A stretch of DNA of 64,000 bases. Source: Brevibacillus parabrevis (GTDB taxonomy: Bacteria; Bacillota; Bacilli; Brevibacillales; Brevibacillaceae). A model generated the notes under the pieces. That model had not been told where the DNA came from, ran no database searches, and saw only the letters and a list, made by a program, of their open reading frames with translations. How positions within the stretch are numbered: the first letter of the stretch is position 1; the number at the start of each line of letters is the position of its first letter. Of the stretch, positions 35,445 to 43,643 are shown piece by piece. The position numbers and the translations under genes are program-made. Location of the stretch: contig NZ_RHHV01000005.1 in the NCBI RefSeq assembly GCF_003710905.1, forward strand, positions 372,001 through 436,000. The letters are read 5' to 3'.

Positions 35445-36827
35445 ATGAAGTGGAAGCAACGCAAAGATGGTGCAGAGACTCCGTATATTCCGGCTGGCCC
35501 GTTCAAAATTCGCCTGCCGTTCGTGCATTATCGTTTTGAATGGCCTGATTACTTGCAAGGATTGCTGATGTGCGCCGTCGATCTCGGCGCCATCACGTTG
35601 CTTGCCGATCACCTTGGCATGCCGTTTGAGGTTGGCTTGGCTGTCGTCATTTTAAATGGCTTCTTGTATTTGCTGCACCACTTGCTGGGCGATCCGGTCA
35701 TTCCGGGCTGGATTACCCCTGCGATTCCGTTGATCGTGCTGTTTGTCGGGCAATTTCCCGAAGGGCCGGATCGGGTGTACGCCCTGATTGCCTTCCAGTT
35801 GACGCTTGGGCTGCTATCGATTATTTTGGGCGTCACCGGGCTTGCCAAACGGGTAGTCAACTTCGTGCCGAACGCGATCAAATCAGGCATTATCCTCGGC
35901 GCGGGGATTGGCGCGATCACCTCGATTTTTGAAAAAGGCGGGAAGTTCGACCTGTTCCCGTACACGATTGCGATTTGTATCGGTTTCTGCTTTTATCTCG
36001 TATTTTCCAAGCATTTTGAAGGATTGAAGCAAAAAGGCAAGCTGTGGGCGCTGCTCGGCAATTTGGGGATTTTGCCTGCGATTTTGTTGGCGGTATTCGT
36101 AGCGCCGATCTTCGGGGAAGCGAAGTGGCCGGACATTCAGTGGGGATTCAGCCAACCGGACTTCGCCACGCTCTGGTCGCAGTATACGGTTTTCGGCTTG
36201 GGGCTGCCGGCGCTGTCCTTTTTCATCACGGCGCTTCCTGCGGTGTTCGCGACTTACCTTGTCGTCTTTGGCGATGTGCTGAAAACGAAAGCGCTGTTAT
36301 CCGAATCTGACCAGGTGCGTCTCGATGAAAAAGTCGACTACAATCCTGACCGGGCGCACATGATTTTTGGCGGACGCAACATGCTGATGAGCCTGATCGG
36401 ACCAGATATTACGATGTGCGGCCCGATGTGGGCAGCGATGCAGGTCGTGGTCGTGGAGCGGTTCAAAAAAGGCAAGCAGGCGATGAACTCCTTTTTCGGG
36501 GGCGCAGGCTCTTTCCGCTGGGGAACGAATACAGGTCTGCTGCTGTTGCCGATCGTCAGCCTCGTTCAGCCGATTCTCGGTGTTGCAGTGGCATTGACCT
36601 TGCTCGTGCAAGGCTACGTCAGCGTGCGAATTGGCGTGATGCAGGCGCGCAGCCAGCGCGATTTGGGGATCGCCGGAGTCGTCGGAGCCATTCTGGTGAT
36701 CAAAGGCGCAGCGATGGCTTTTGGCGCGGGAATTTTGCTGTGCGTTTTATTATATGGAAAAGATTGGTTGCGCGGAGAAAAAGAGAAATTGTTTACAGCC
36801 AATGAACAGGAGGAAAAAGCGGCGTGA
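35445..36827 (+). CDS. SLC23 / NCS2-type permease
   Basis: 460 residues with 12-14 hydrophobic segments. The overall arrangement and motifs such as VPNAIKSGIILGAGIGA and the GGAGSFRWGTNTG region fit the SLC23 (nucleobase/ascorbate) permease family, but the sequence is distant from classical uracil and xanthine carriers. It sits between two dehydrogenase genes, 14 bp after the first and overlapping the second by 4 nt (GTGA), so it probably brings in their substrate or a precursor. AGGGGG precedes the ATG. Substrate is not assignable. Confidence 0.82.
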   Translation: MKWKQRKDGAETPYIPAGPFKIRLPFVHYRFEWPDYLQGLLMCAVDLGAITLLADHLGMPFEVGLAVVILNGFLYLLHHLLGDPVIPGWITPAIPLIVLFVGQFPEGPDRVYALIAFQLTLGLLSIILGVTGLAKRVVNFVPNAIKSGIILGAGIGAITSIFEKGGKFDLFPYTIAICIGFCFYLVFSKHFEGLKQKGKLWALLGNLGILPAILLAVFVAPIFGEAKWPDIQWGFSQPDFATLWSQYTVFGLGLPALSFFITALPAVFATYLVVFGDVLKTKALLSESDQVRLDEKVDYNPDRAHMIFGGRNMLMSLIGPDITMCGPMWAAMQVVVVERFKKGKQAMNSFFGGAGSFRWGTNTGLLLLPIVSLVQPILGVAVALTLLVQGYVSVRIGVMQARSQRDLGIAGVVGAILVIKGAAMAFGAGILLCVLLYGKDWLRGEKEKLFTANEQEEKAA

Positions 36828-38263
36828 AACAACAAGAGTGGAACAAAGGGATTTACGTGAATGGAACATGGCTGACACTTGACAAGCGCATGATCGTGCA
36901 AAATCCGGCGACGCTCGCGACGATTGGCAGTGTGCCGGACGCAGGTGCGGAAGAAGCGAAGCAGGCAGTCGATGCCGCGCAAGCCGCTTTTGCAAGCTGG
37001 TCGAAAACGACGGCTTACGAGCGGGCCACTCTTCTGGAGCGCTGGCATCAGGCCATTGAAGCCAGACTCGATGAAATCGCCTACGTGATGACGATGGAGC
37101 AGGGCAAGCCGCTTGCAGAAGCGCGGGGCGAGGTGCAGTATGCCAACAGCTACATCAAATGGTACGCGGAAGAAGCGAAGCGGATTTACGGGGAGACGAT
37201 CCCGTCGTCTGCCGTCTCCAAACGGATCATCGTCCAGAAGCAGCCTGTCGGTGTCGTGGCTGCGGTTACTCCGTGGAACTTTCCGGCGGCAATGATCGCA
37301 CGCAAGCTCGCTCCGGCGCTTGCCGCAGGCTGCACGGCCGTAGCCAAGCCAGCGGAACAGACGCCGTTGACGGCGCTGTTGCTGGCGGAATGCGCCGAGG
37401 AGGCTGGCATCCCCGCAGGTGTGATCAACATCGTCACTACTTCGCGGGCGGGAGAAGTGGTCGACGTCTGGATGGAAGATTCTCGCGTGAAAAAGCTGAC
37501 GTTTACCGGATCGACGCCTGTGGGCAAGCTCTTGATGAAAAAAGCGGCGGACACCGTGAAAAAGCTGTCTCTGGAGCTGGGCGGTTTGGCGCCGTTCATC
37601 GTGGCAGAAGATGCGAATCTCGAAGCGGCTGTCAAAGGCTTGATCCAGTCCAAATTCCGAAACGCCGGGCAAACGTGCATTTGCGCCAACCGGATTTACG
37701 TGCACGAGGCTGTGAAAGAACCATTTTTGCAAAGGCTGACAGAAGCGGTCGCTGCGCTGCGCGTAGGTGTCGGGACAGAGGACCATGTCGAGATCGGCCC
37801 GCTGATCGATGACAGAGCGGTCAAAAAAGTCCGGCAGCAGGTAGACGACGCTATCTCCAAAGGGGCTGTGCTGCATGGCAATCCGGAGCTGGAAGGTGCG
37901 GTCGGCTATTTCTTGAAGCCTGTTGTGCTCTCGGAGGTCACAGACGAAATGCTCTGCATGCAAGAGGAGACGTTCGGGCCGATTGCTCCTGTCAGCACGT
38001 ACTCCGACGACGCGGACGTCATCAGACGCGCGAATGCGACACCGTACGGACTGGCGGCTTACGTTTTCACCCAGTCGTTGACGCGGGCATTCATGTTCTC
38101 GGAAAATCTGGAATACGGCATTGTCGGGGTAAACGACGGGGGGCCATCTGTCGCGCAAGCACCGTTTGGCGGCATGAAGGAAAGCGGTCTCGGCCGGGAA
38201 GGCAGTCACCAAGGAATCGAAGAATATTTGGAGGTCAAATACATTTCGCTGCAACTGGTGTAA
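36824..38263 (+). CDS. Aldehyde dehydrogenase, succinate-semialdehyde type
   Basis: 479 residues. Motifs of active NAD(P)-dependent aldehyde dehydrogenases are intact: PWNFPAAM, FTGSTPVGK, general base in ELGG, and catalytic cysteine in GQTCICANR. The C-terminal PFGGMKESGLGREGSHQGIE followed by EYLEVKYI is typical of GabD-like succinate-semialdehyde dehydrogenases. It starts at a GTG overlapping the permease stop, with AGGAGG upstream. As last gene of the sigma-54 operon it would oxidise the aldehyde made by the alcohol dehydrogenase. Confidence 0.9.
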   Translation: MKQQEWNKGIYVNGTWLTLDKRMIVQNPATLATIGSVPDAGAEEAKQAVDAAQAAFASWSKTTAYERATLLERWHQAIEARLDEIAYVMTMEQGKPLAEARGEVQYANSYIKWYAEEAKRIYGETIPSSAVSKRIIVQKQPVGVVAAVTPWNFPAAMIARKLAPALAAGCTAVAKPAEQTPLTALLLAECAEEAGIPAGVINIVTTSRAGEVVDVWMEDSRVKKLTFTGSTPVGKLLMKKAADTVKKLSLELGGLAPFIVAEDANLEAAVKGLIQSKFRNAGQTCICANRIYVHEAVKEPFLQRLTEAVAALRVGVGTEDHVEIGPLIDDRAVKKVRQQVDDAISKGAVLHGNPELEGAVGYFLKPVVLSEVTDEMLCMQEETFGPIAPVSTYSDDADVIRRANATPYGLAAYVFTQSLTRAFMFSENLEYGIVGVNDGGPSVAQAPFGGMKESGLGREGSHQGIEEYLEVKYISLQLV

Positions 38264-38289
38264 CCAACAGATGACAAAGTGAATAAACA

Positions 38290-38329
38290 AAGAGCACAGC
38301 GCGTGATATGCGGGCTGTGCTTTTTCTTT
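38290..38329 (+). terminator. Rho-independent terminator of the sigma-54 operon
   Basis: AGCACAGC / GCTGTGCT stem followed by TTTTTC. Confidence 0.9.
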
Positions 38330-38354
38330 ATTCCCTAGAAAATGAAATTAAGGG

Positions 38355-38398
38355 TTGACAGTGAGAACGATTTCCAGTAAATTTTGCATCAGGGAAAC
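38355..38398 (+). promoter_or_regulatory. Promoter with MntR-like box for the metal ABC operon
   Basis: TTGACA (38355-38360) and TAAATT (38378-38383), 17-bp spacing, run into TTTGCATCAGGGAAAC (38383-38398). This is close to the MntR operator of Bacillus subtilis (TTTGCCTTAAGGAAAC), so manganese-dependent repression is likely. Confidence 0.7.
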
Positions 38399-38403
38399 AT
38401 TTT

Positions 38404-38475
38404 TATACACAAGCATATTATTTTGCCATGGCGAATATTATTGGTTAATAACTACAATTTTGTGTATAAGCATAT
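38404..38475. repeat. Paired TATACACAA / TTGTGTATA elements, each followed by GCATAT
   Basis: TATACACAA at 38404-38412 and its inverse TTGTGTATA at 38460-38468; AAGCATAT follows in direct orientation at both (38411-38418 and 38468-38475). They bracket the leader between the MntR-like box and the first gene. A second promoter (TTGGTT-18-TATAAG) overlaps the right copy. Confidence 0.6.
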
Positions 38476-38557
38476 ATAAGTGAGTCGGGACAACCAGAGC
38501 GGATGATGTAGCGCAACAGCGAGAATAAAACGACTGATTATTTTTGGAGGGAATCTC

Positions 38558-39301
38558 ATGAATAGTGCTGTGTCAGTCAGAGAGCTTCACGTTTCCTATT
38601 TTGGAGTTGAGGTCGTGCAGGGTGTATCGTTTGCGGTTGAGCAGGGCAGCATGGTGGGCATCATCGGCCCGAACGGCGCAGGCAAATCGACCATGATCAA
38701 AGCCATGTTGGGGTTGATCGGAAAAGACAAGGGAGACGTCCTGTTTTACGGCAAAGAAGTAAGCGAGGTGCGCAAGAAAATCGCTTATGTGCCGCAGCGA
38801 AGCCAAATCGACTGGACGTTTCCGATCACGGTGATGGATACGGTTCTCATCGGAACATATCCAAGCGTCGGATTATTCAAATTTCCGAAAAAAAAGGAAA
38901 AGTTGTGGGCGATGGAGTGCCTGCGAAAAGTGGGACTGGAGGACTTCGCCAAGCGGCAGATCGGCGAGTTGTCAGGCGGGCAGCAGCAGCGCGTATTTTT
39001 GGCCCGGGCACTGGCGCAAAAACCGGAATTGCTCCTTCTGGACGAGCCGTTTGTCGGAATCGACGTCGCCAGCGAGGAGACGATCATCCATATTTTGAAG
39101 GAGCTTCAGCTTCAGGACAAAACGATCGTAGTCGTCCACCACGACTTGAGCAAAGCGAATGCGTATTTCGATCAGCTGCTGCTTTTGAACAAGGAATTGA
39201 TCAAGTTTGGAGCAGTCGATGAGGTGCTGAACCGGGAAGTCATGTCCAAAGCTTACGCGCATCAGCTGCAATTTCTGGAGAAGGCCGAGGTAACTGCGTA
39301 A
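38558..39301 (+). CDS. Metal (probably Mn) ABC transporter, ATP-binding protein
   Basis: 247 residues, a single ABC ATPase domain with Walker A GPNGAGKS, signature LSGGQQQR and Walker B LLLLDEPFVGID, as in MntB/ZnuC-type manganese/zinc/iron uptake systems. It energises the permease encoded next, whose ATG overlaps its stop (TAATG). GGAGGG precedes the ATG. The operon has an MntR-like box, favouring manganese. Cytoplasmic subunit. Confidence 0.92.
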   Translation: MNSAVSVRELHVSYFGVEVVQGVSFAVEQGSMVGIIGPNGAGKSTMIKAMLGLIGKDKGDVLFYGKEVSEVRKKIAYVPQRSQIDWTFPITVMDTVLIGTYPSVGLFKFPKKKEKLWAMECLRKVGLEDFAKRQIGELSGGQQQRVFLARALAQKPELLLLDEPFVGIDVASEETIIHILKELQLQDKTIVVVHHDLSKANAYFDQLLLLNKELIKFGAVDEVLNREVMSKAYAHQLQFLEKAEVTA

Positions 39302-40161
39302 TGGAATTTTTACAAGCGATCGGACAATATGATTTTTTGCAAAAGGCATTGTTTACATCAGTCGTGGTGGGAATCATTTGCGGGGTCATTGGCAGCTTCA
39401 TCATTTTGCGCGGGATGTCGTTGATGGGCGATGCCATCTCCCACGCGGTTTTGCCAGGGGTGGCGCTCTCGTATGCCTTCGGGATCAACTTTTTCCTGGG
39501 CGCAGTCGCCACCGGGGTGCTTACAGCGATCGGGATCGGATATGTCAGCCAAAACAGCCGGATTAAAAACGATACGGCGATCGGGATTTTGTTCACTTCC
39601 GCTTTTGCCTTGGGAATCATCATGATTACGATGCTGAAAAGCAGCACGGACCTGTATCACATTTTGTTCGGGAACGTTCTGGCAGTGCGACCGTCCGACA
39701 TGTGGGTGACGGTCGGGATCGGCGTGATTGTGATTGTGACCGTCTACGCGTTTTTCAAGGAACTGCTGCTGACGTCCTTCGATCCGACGATTGCGGCGGC
39801 GTACGGTCTGCGCAACAATCTGATTCACTATTTGCTGATGACGTTGCTGACGATGGTTACCGTAGCGTCGCTGCAAACCGTGGGAATCGTGCTGGTGGTC
39901 GCCATGCTGATTACTCCCGCAGCGACAGCCTATTTGCTGACAGACAGACTGTCGGTGATGATTTTCCTGGCAGCGAGCTTCGGGGTCATTTCAGCGATTA
40001 TCGGCCTGTACTTCAGCTTTACCTACAACCTGGCTTCGGGGGCAACCATCGTAATGGTGGCGACAGGTTTGTTCCTTCTGGCCTTCCTGTTCTCGAAAAA
40101 GCACGGAGTTGTATGGAAATCCATTCGAGTGCGGCAAAAAAGAGCCGAGCTTTCGAAGTAA
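39301..40161 (+). CDS. Metal ABC transporter permease
   Basis: 286 residues with eight or nine membrane helices of the ABC-3 family (MntC, ZnuB, PsaC). The N-terminal GSFIILRGMSLMGDAISHAVLPG is the family hallmark. Two copies of this one subunit would form the channel. It starts on the base after the ATPase coding sequence and lies 18 bp before the binding-protein gene. Confidence 0.92.
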   Translation: MEFLQAIGQYDFLQKALFTSVVVGIICGVIGSFIILRGMSLMGDAISHAVLPGVALSYAFGINFFLGAVATGVLTAIGIGYVSQNSRIKNDTAIGILFTSAFALGIIMITMLKSSTDLYHILFGNVLAVRPSDMWVTVGIGVIVIVTVYAFFKELLLTSFDPTIAAAYGLRNNLIHYLLMTLLTMVTVASLQTVGIVLVVAMLITPAATAYLLTDRLSVMIFLAASFGVISAIIGLYFSFTYNLASGATIVMVATGLFLLAFLFSKKHGVVWKSIRVRQKRAELSK

Positions 40162-40179
40162 ATAAAAGGAGAACTCGTC

Positions 40180-41124
40180 ATGAAAAAATGGAATCTGTTT
40201 CTCGTCTTTCTCATCTCATCCGTCCTGCTCGCCGCGTGCGGTGCGCCGCAAAGTTCCAACCAAGAGGCAAAAACTGGAAATGAAAAGCTGCACGTAGTGA
40301 CAACGTATTCGATTCTGTATGACATTGTGAAAAATGTGGGCGGAGATCGCGTGGAAATTCACAGCTTGGCTCCGGTCGGCTCGAACCCGCACGAATACGA
40401 TCCGTTGCCAGCCGACGTGCAAAAAACGACGGATGCCGATGCCGTGTTCTACAACGGCTTGAATCTGGAAGCAGGAAACTCGTGGTTTGAAAAGCTGATG
40501 CACACAGCAGGCAAGTCTGGACAAGATGCACCCGTGTTCCGCATGAGTGAAGGCGTAGCCGCCAAGCATTTGACGACAAAAGGCAAAGAGAGCGAAGAAG
40601 ATCCGCATGCGTGGCTGGATGTGCGCAACGGCATCAAGTACGCGGAAAATGCCAGAGACGCACTGATCAAGGTCGACCCGGCGCACAAGGACACGTACGA
40701 GCAAAATGCAAAAGCGTACATCGAAAAGCTGCGCGCTTTGCACGAAGAGGCAGTCAAGCAATACAATCAAATTCCGCGTGAACAGCGCGTTCTCGTAACG
40801 AGCGAAGGAGCGTTTAAATATTTCAGCGAAGCATACGATTTCGACGCCGCCTACATTTGGGAAATCAACTCGGAAAACCAAGGAACGCCTGAGCAAGTCA
40901 GCCAGGTAGTCGATACGATCCGCGCGAAAAAAATTCCGGCTCTGTTCGTGGAAACGAGCATTGACCCGCGCAGCATGGAGATGGTATCCCGGGAAACCGG
41001 CGTGCCGATCGTCGGAAAAGTGTTTACCGACTCGCTCGGCAAGCCAGGCGAAGATGGCGATACGTACATCAAAATGATGGAGTGGAATATCAAGACAATC
41101 TACGAAGGCTTGACGAAAAAATAG
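40180..41124 (+). CDS. Metal ABC transporter substrate-binding lipoprotein
   Basis: 314 residues of the cluster A-I family (MntA, PsaA, ZnuA). A lipoprotein signal ends in LLAAC with the anchor cysteine at residue 20. Metal-ligand motifs are visible: GSNPHEYDP, PHAWLD, TSEGAFKYF and SIDPRSME. The His-rich loop of zinc-specific ZnuA proteins is absent, which with the MntR-like box supports manganese. AAAAGGAG precedes the ATG. Last gene of the operon, with a terminator behind. Confidence 0.93.
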   Translation: MKKWNLFLVFLISSVLLAACGAPQSSNQEAKTGNEKLHVVTTYSILYDIVKNVGGDRVEIHSLAPVGSNPHEYDPLPADVQKTTDADAVFYNGLNLEAGNSWFEKLMHTAGKSGQDAPVFRMSEGVAAKHLTTKGKESEEDPHAWLDVRNGIKYAENARDALIKVDPAHKDTYEQNAKAYIEKLRALHEEAVKQYNQIPREQRVLVTSEGAFKYFSEAYDFDAAYIWEINSENQGTPEQVSQVVDTIRAKKIPALFVETSIDPRSMEMVSRETGVPIVGKVFTDSLGKPGEDGDTYIKMMEWNIKTIYEGLTKK

Positions 41125-41141
41125 AAAGCAAGTCGTACACG

Positions 41142-41175
41142 GCGCAGCTCTCCATCCAGGGGGGCTGTGCTTTTT
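41142..41175 (+). terminator. Rho-independent terminator of the metal ABC operon
   Basis: GCGCAGC-TC-TCC pairs with GGGGCTGTGC, followed by five T residues; one bulge and a G-T pair. Confidence 0.75.
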
Positions 41176-41343
41176 CAGCCGATGGAGGAGTTGTCCGCAA
41201 CAAGGGGCGGATGAACTTTTCGAAATGATTTTCTCGTAAAAAAACACGAGATTGAGGTATAATAGTTGAGTGTGAAAATGGACTACGGAGTCTTGCAAGC
41301 AATCAATCAATCAATCTGTGACGTTGAAAGAGAGTGGGAATTT

Positions 41344-42063
41344 ATGGGTCGTAAGTGGAACAATATCAAAGAGAAAAAAGCGTCGAAGGATGCGAGCACC
41401 AGTCGCGTATATGCCAAGTTCGGGAAGGAAATTTATGTAGCGGCGAAGCAAGGCGAGCCGGACCCAGAGTCGAACCGCGCTCTGAAGGTCGTCCTGGAGC
41501 GTGCCAAAACATACAGTGTACCGAAAGCGATTATTGACCGCGCAATCGAGAAAGCCAAGGGCGGATCGGAAGAAAGCTACAGCGAGCTGCGTTATGAAGG
41601 CTTCGGCCCGAACGGCTCGATGGTGATCGTGGACGCCTTGACCAACAACGTAAACCGCACAGCGTCTGAAGTGCGCGCCGCTTTCAACAAAAACGGCGGA
41701 AACATGGGCGTGACCGGATCTGTCGCTTACATGTTCGACCCGACTGCGGTGTTCGGCCTCGAAGGCAAAACCGCCGAGGAAGTGCTTGAGCTGTTGATGG
41801 AAGCCGAAGTCGATGTGCGCGACATTTTGGACGAAGACGGAGCTGTCATCGTCTACGCCGAGCCTGAGCAGTTCCACGCTGTACAGGAAGCGCTGAAAAA
41901 AGCGGGCATTACCGAGTTTACCGTAGCGGAGCTGACCATGCTCGCTCAAAACGAAGTAACGCTGGACGAAGAGGCGCAAGCCCAGTTTGAAAAAATGATC
42001 GATGCGCTGGAAGACCTGGACGATGTGCAACAGGTGTACCATAACGTTGATCTGGGAGAATAA
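41344..42063 (+). CDS. YebC/PmpR-family protein (YeeI type)
   Basis: 239 residues. The start [20 protein letters not shown] is the exact type seen in Bacillus YeeI, so ATG 41344 is chosen over an upstream in-frame extension from 41266. Three-domain YebC fold, with [19 protein letters not shown] and [15 protein letters not shown] segments in domains 1-2. YebC proteins were described as transcriptional regulators; recent work links the family to translation of proline stretches. GAGAGTGGG precedes the ATG. Monocistronic, with a -10 TATAAT at 41258-41263. Confidence 0.93.
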   Translation: MGRKWNNIKEKKASKDASTSRVYAKFGKEIYVAAKQGEPDPESNRALKVVLERAKTYSVPKAIIDRAIEKAKGGSEESYSELRYEGFGPNGSMVIVDALTNNVNRTASEVRAAFNKNGGNMGVTGSVAYMFDPTAVFGLEGKTAEEVLELLMEAEVDVRDILDEDGAVIVYAEPEQFHAVQEALKKAGITEFTVAELTMLAQNEVTLDEEAQAQFEKMIDALEDLDDVQQVYHNVDLGE

Positions 42064-42074
42064 ATTTGTCCGTG

Positions 42075-42113
42075 AAAAAACCTTTGCTGGCAGTTGCTGC
42101 GAAGGTTTTTTTT
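42075..42113 (+). terminator. Rho-independent terminator after the YebC-family gene
   Basis: AAAAAACCTT / AAGGTTTTTTTT stem with an inner GCTGGCAGTTGC-type loop and eight T residues. Confidence 0.9.
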
Positions 42114-42129
42114 CATGGGCAAAATAAAA

Positions 42130-42345
42130 CCGCCTCCTAAAAGGAGACGGCATATATCGAGCTCGCTAGTTTTGAGGTGTTACCGATCATCACGTGCGAC
42201 GCATCTACCTCCAGTGTGAAGTTAGAAGCTTATTGCAGTGTTGCGGTTTTCCTTACTCACTAGGTGATCGTGTAAATCATCCATGGCACATCGCCTCCGT
42301 TAGGGACTACAGCCTGTTTGAAAACACACCACCGAGCTCGATAAG
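42130..42345 (-). ncRNA. Structured small-RNA-like unit with two short frames
   Basis: Minus-strand unit of about 215 nt downstream of the siderophore-binding gene. It ends in a terminator: CCGTCTCC (42150-42143), loop, GGAGGCGG (42137-42130), TTTTATTTT. ATCGAGCTCG near its 5' end (42342-42333) can pair with CGAGCTCGAT near its 3' end (42165-42156). Inside is a 20-codon frame with a strong ribosome site (42222-42284) and a second GGAGGT site further on. A TATACT-type -10 lies near 42350. Class is not recognised. Confidence 0.45.
42222..42284 (-). CDS. 20-residue peptide frame with strong ribosome site
   Basis: ATG at 42284 is preceded by GGAGG with nine-base spacing and opens a 20-codon frame (MDDLHDHLVSKENRNTAISF), soluble and charged. 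It lies within the structured unit 42130-42345. Not recognised. It may be a leader peptide or the coding part of a regulatory RNA; it may also be chance, but the ribosome site is as good as any in the window. Confidence 0.4.
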   Translation of the reverse strand: MDDLHDHLVSKENRNTAISF

Positions 42346-42377
42346 TATAGTATGGTCCGATTTTGTGCTCTTATACA

Positions 42378-43328
42378 TCATTTCAACATGCGGGCGGAAA
42401 TCGCGTTCATGAAGGATTGGTTGCTGTAGGCAGTGCCCCCGGCCAAGCCCGGATTGACGGCGTTGACGTAAACCCGTCCGTCTTTGGCCACATGCAGGTT
42501 GCTCCATTCGCTTTTTTGCTGCAACTGTTCAAAGGCAGCTTCTGCGCCGGGGTCGCTGCTTTTGTCGACCATGACAAACAAATAATCGGGGTCTGTCTGG
42601 GCCAGTTGTTCAAGCGTCAGCGATACAGGCTCTTTTGCCTGTTCTACAACGTCTGGTGTCGCCAGCCCGAGATCGGTGTAGAGCAAATAGTTGTACCGTT
42701 CGTTTTTCGGGGAGACGACAAAAGCGCCCTCGTGGAACCAGACAGCCAACACCTTTTTATCCTTCAGCGGGGCAAGCTTTTCCCGCGTATTTTCGATGTT
42801 GGTTCTTACCTTGCTCACAATCGCATCCACGTTTGCGTCTTTGCCGCGCACTTCAGCCAAAAGCCGCAGGTTGTCTTCCCAGTGCGCTCCGTTCGAGGAA
42901 ATAGGGATCACGGACGCTGCCTTTTCCAGCGTGGCGCGCTTTTCCGCAGGCGTCTTGTCAGAGGTCAGGATAGTGTCCGGGTAGAGAGCTTTCAGGTCAT
43001 CAATCCGCTCGACGATGTCTGCCGGGAGCTTTTGCGTATTTTGCGTAATCGAGGCGTATTCCTGCGGGAACGCGCCGGATTTTTCTACCGTTGCGGCGAA
43101 CGGCGGTATGCCGAGCAAAAGCGAGTCTTCAAAGCTGCTTCGCGAATCGACAAAGGCGATTTGTTTGGTTCGCGCCGGAATTTTATAGGCAGTGCCCAAA
43201 TATTGAATGGATCTGGTCGGCTTTGCGTCAGGCGAGCCGTCTGCGGTTTGCCCTCCGGAACCCGCGCCGCATGCGGCAAGCAACAGAAAAACAGCCGTCA
43301 CAGGGATGGCCAGTAGCTTTTTGTACAT
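42378..43328 (-). CDS. Ferric-siderophore-type ABC substrate-binding lipoprotein
   Basis: 316 residues of the FecB/FepB/FhuD-like periplasmic-binding family. The lipoprotein signal ends LLLAAC with the anchor cysteine at residue 20. The two-lobe helical-backbone fold is suggested by ARTKQIAFVDSRS, LKALYPDTILTSD and SLTLEQLAQTDPDYLFVM. It would capture an iron chelate at the cell surface and pass it to a FecCD-type permease, none of which is adjacent, so it is an orphan. A GAGTGACGAGAG-type site precedes the ATG; TATAAT lies at 43395-43390 on the minus strand. Confidence 0.88.
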   Translation of the reverse strand: MYKKLLAIPVTAVFLLLAACGAGSGGQTADGSPDAKPTRSIQYLGTAYKIPARTKQIAFVDSRSSFEDSLLLGIPPFAATVEKSGAFPQEYASITQNTQKLPADIVERIDDLKALYPDTILTSDKTPAEKRATLEKAASVIPISSNGAHWEDNLRLLAEVRGKDANVDAIVSKVRTNIENTREKLAPLKDKKVLAVWFHEGAFVVSPKNERYNYLLYTDLGLATPDVVEQAKEPVSLTLEQLAQTDPDYLFVMVDKSSDPGAEAAFEQLQQKSEWSNLHVAKDGRVYVNAVNPGLAGGTAYSNQSFMNAISARMLK

Positions 43329-43643
43329 CTCTCGTCACTCCGATCGTACATATATGGTCTGTCTATGGCAGGGGAGATCATCACAGTAAATTATAGGGTA
43401 CCCGAATGAGCCAGGGCTGCTTCATTCCTGAACATTTTCAGACATTCTCCCGTAAGCTTTTTCCGTCACCAAGAGCCATCGCCCCATGACGAAGCAGTAT
43501 CCGTCAGCGCCAAGCGGCTTTTCGCCCTCCTGCGAGACAGGCTTTTCGGTGCGGTTTTCGTATTGTCTGTTCACAGCAAATGTTCTACGATGGACAAATA
43601 CAAAACGAAACGAAAGTCTAACTGAGCTTTTGGGGTGATGGGG
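43329..43643. other. Divergent intergenic region
   Basis: 315 bp between the siderophore-binding gene and the LysR gene. A minus-strand frame (43422-43574, 50 codons from a GTG) has gene-like codon use but no ribosome site and is not called. The region should contain both divergent promoters. Confidence 0.4.

Noticed and set aside
36614..38290. 558-codon minus-strand frame across the aldehyde dehydrogenase
   Set aside because: Antisense shadow of the dehydrogenase and permease; composition (Arg, His, Phe rich) is typical of reverse-complement frames.
43422..43574. 50-codon minus-strand frame in the siderophore-binder/LysR spacer
   Set aside because: Codon pattern is suggestive, but the GTG start has no ribosome site and no family is recognised; left uncalled.
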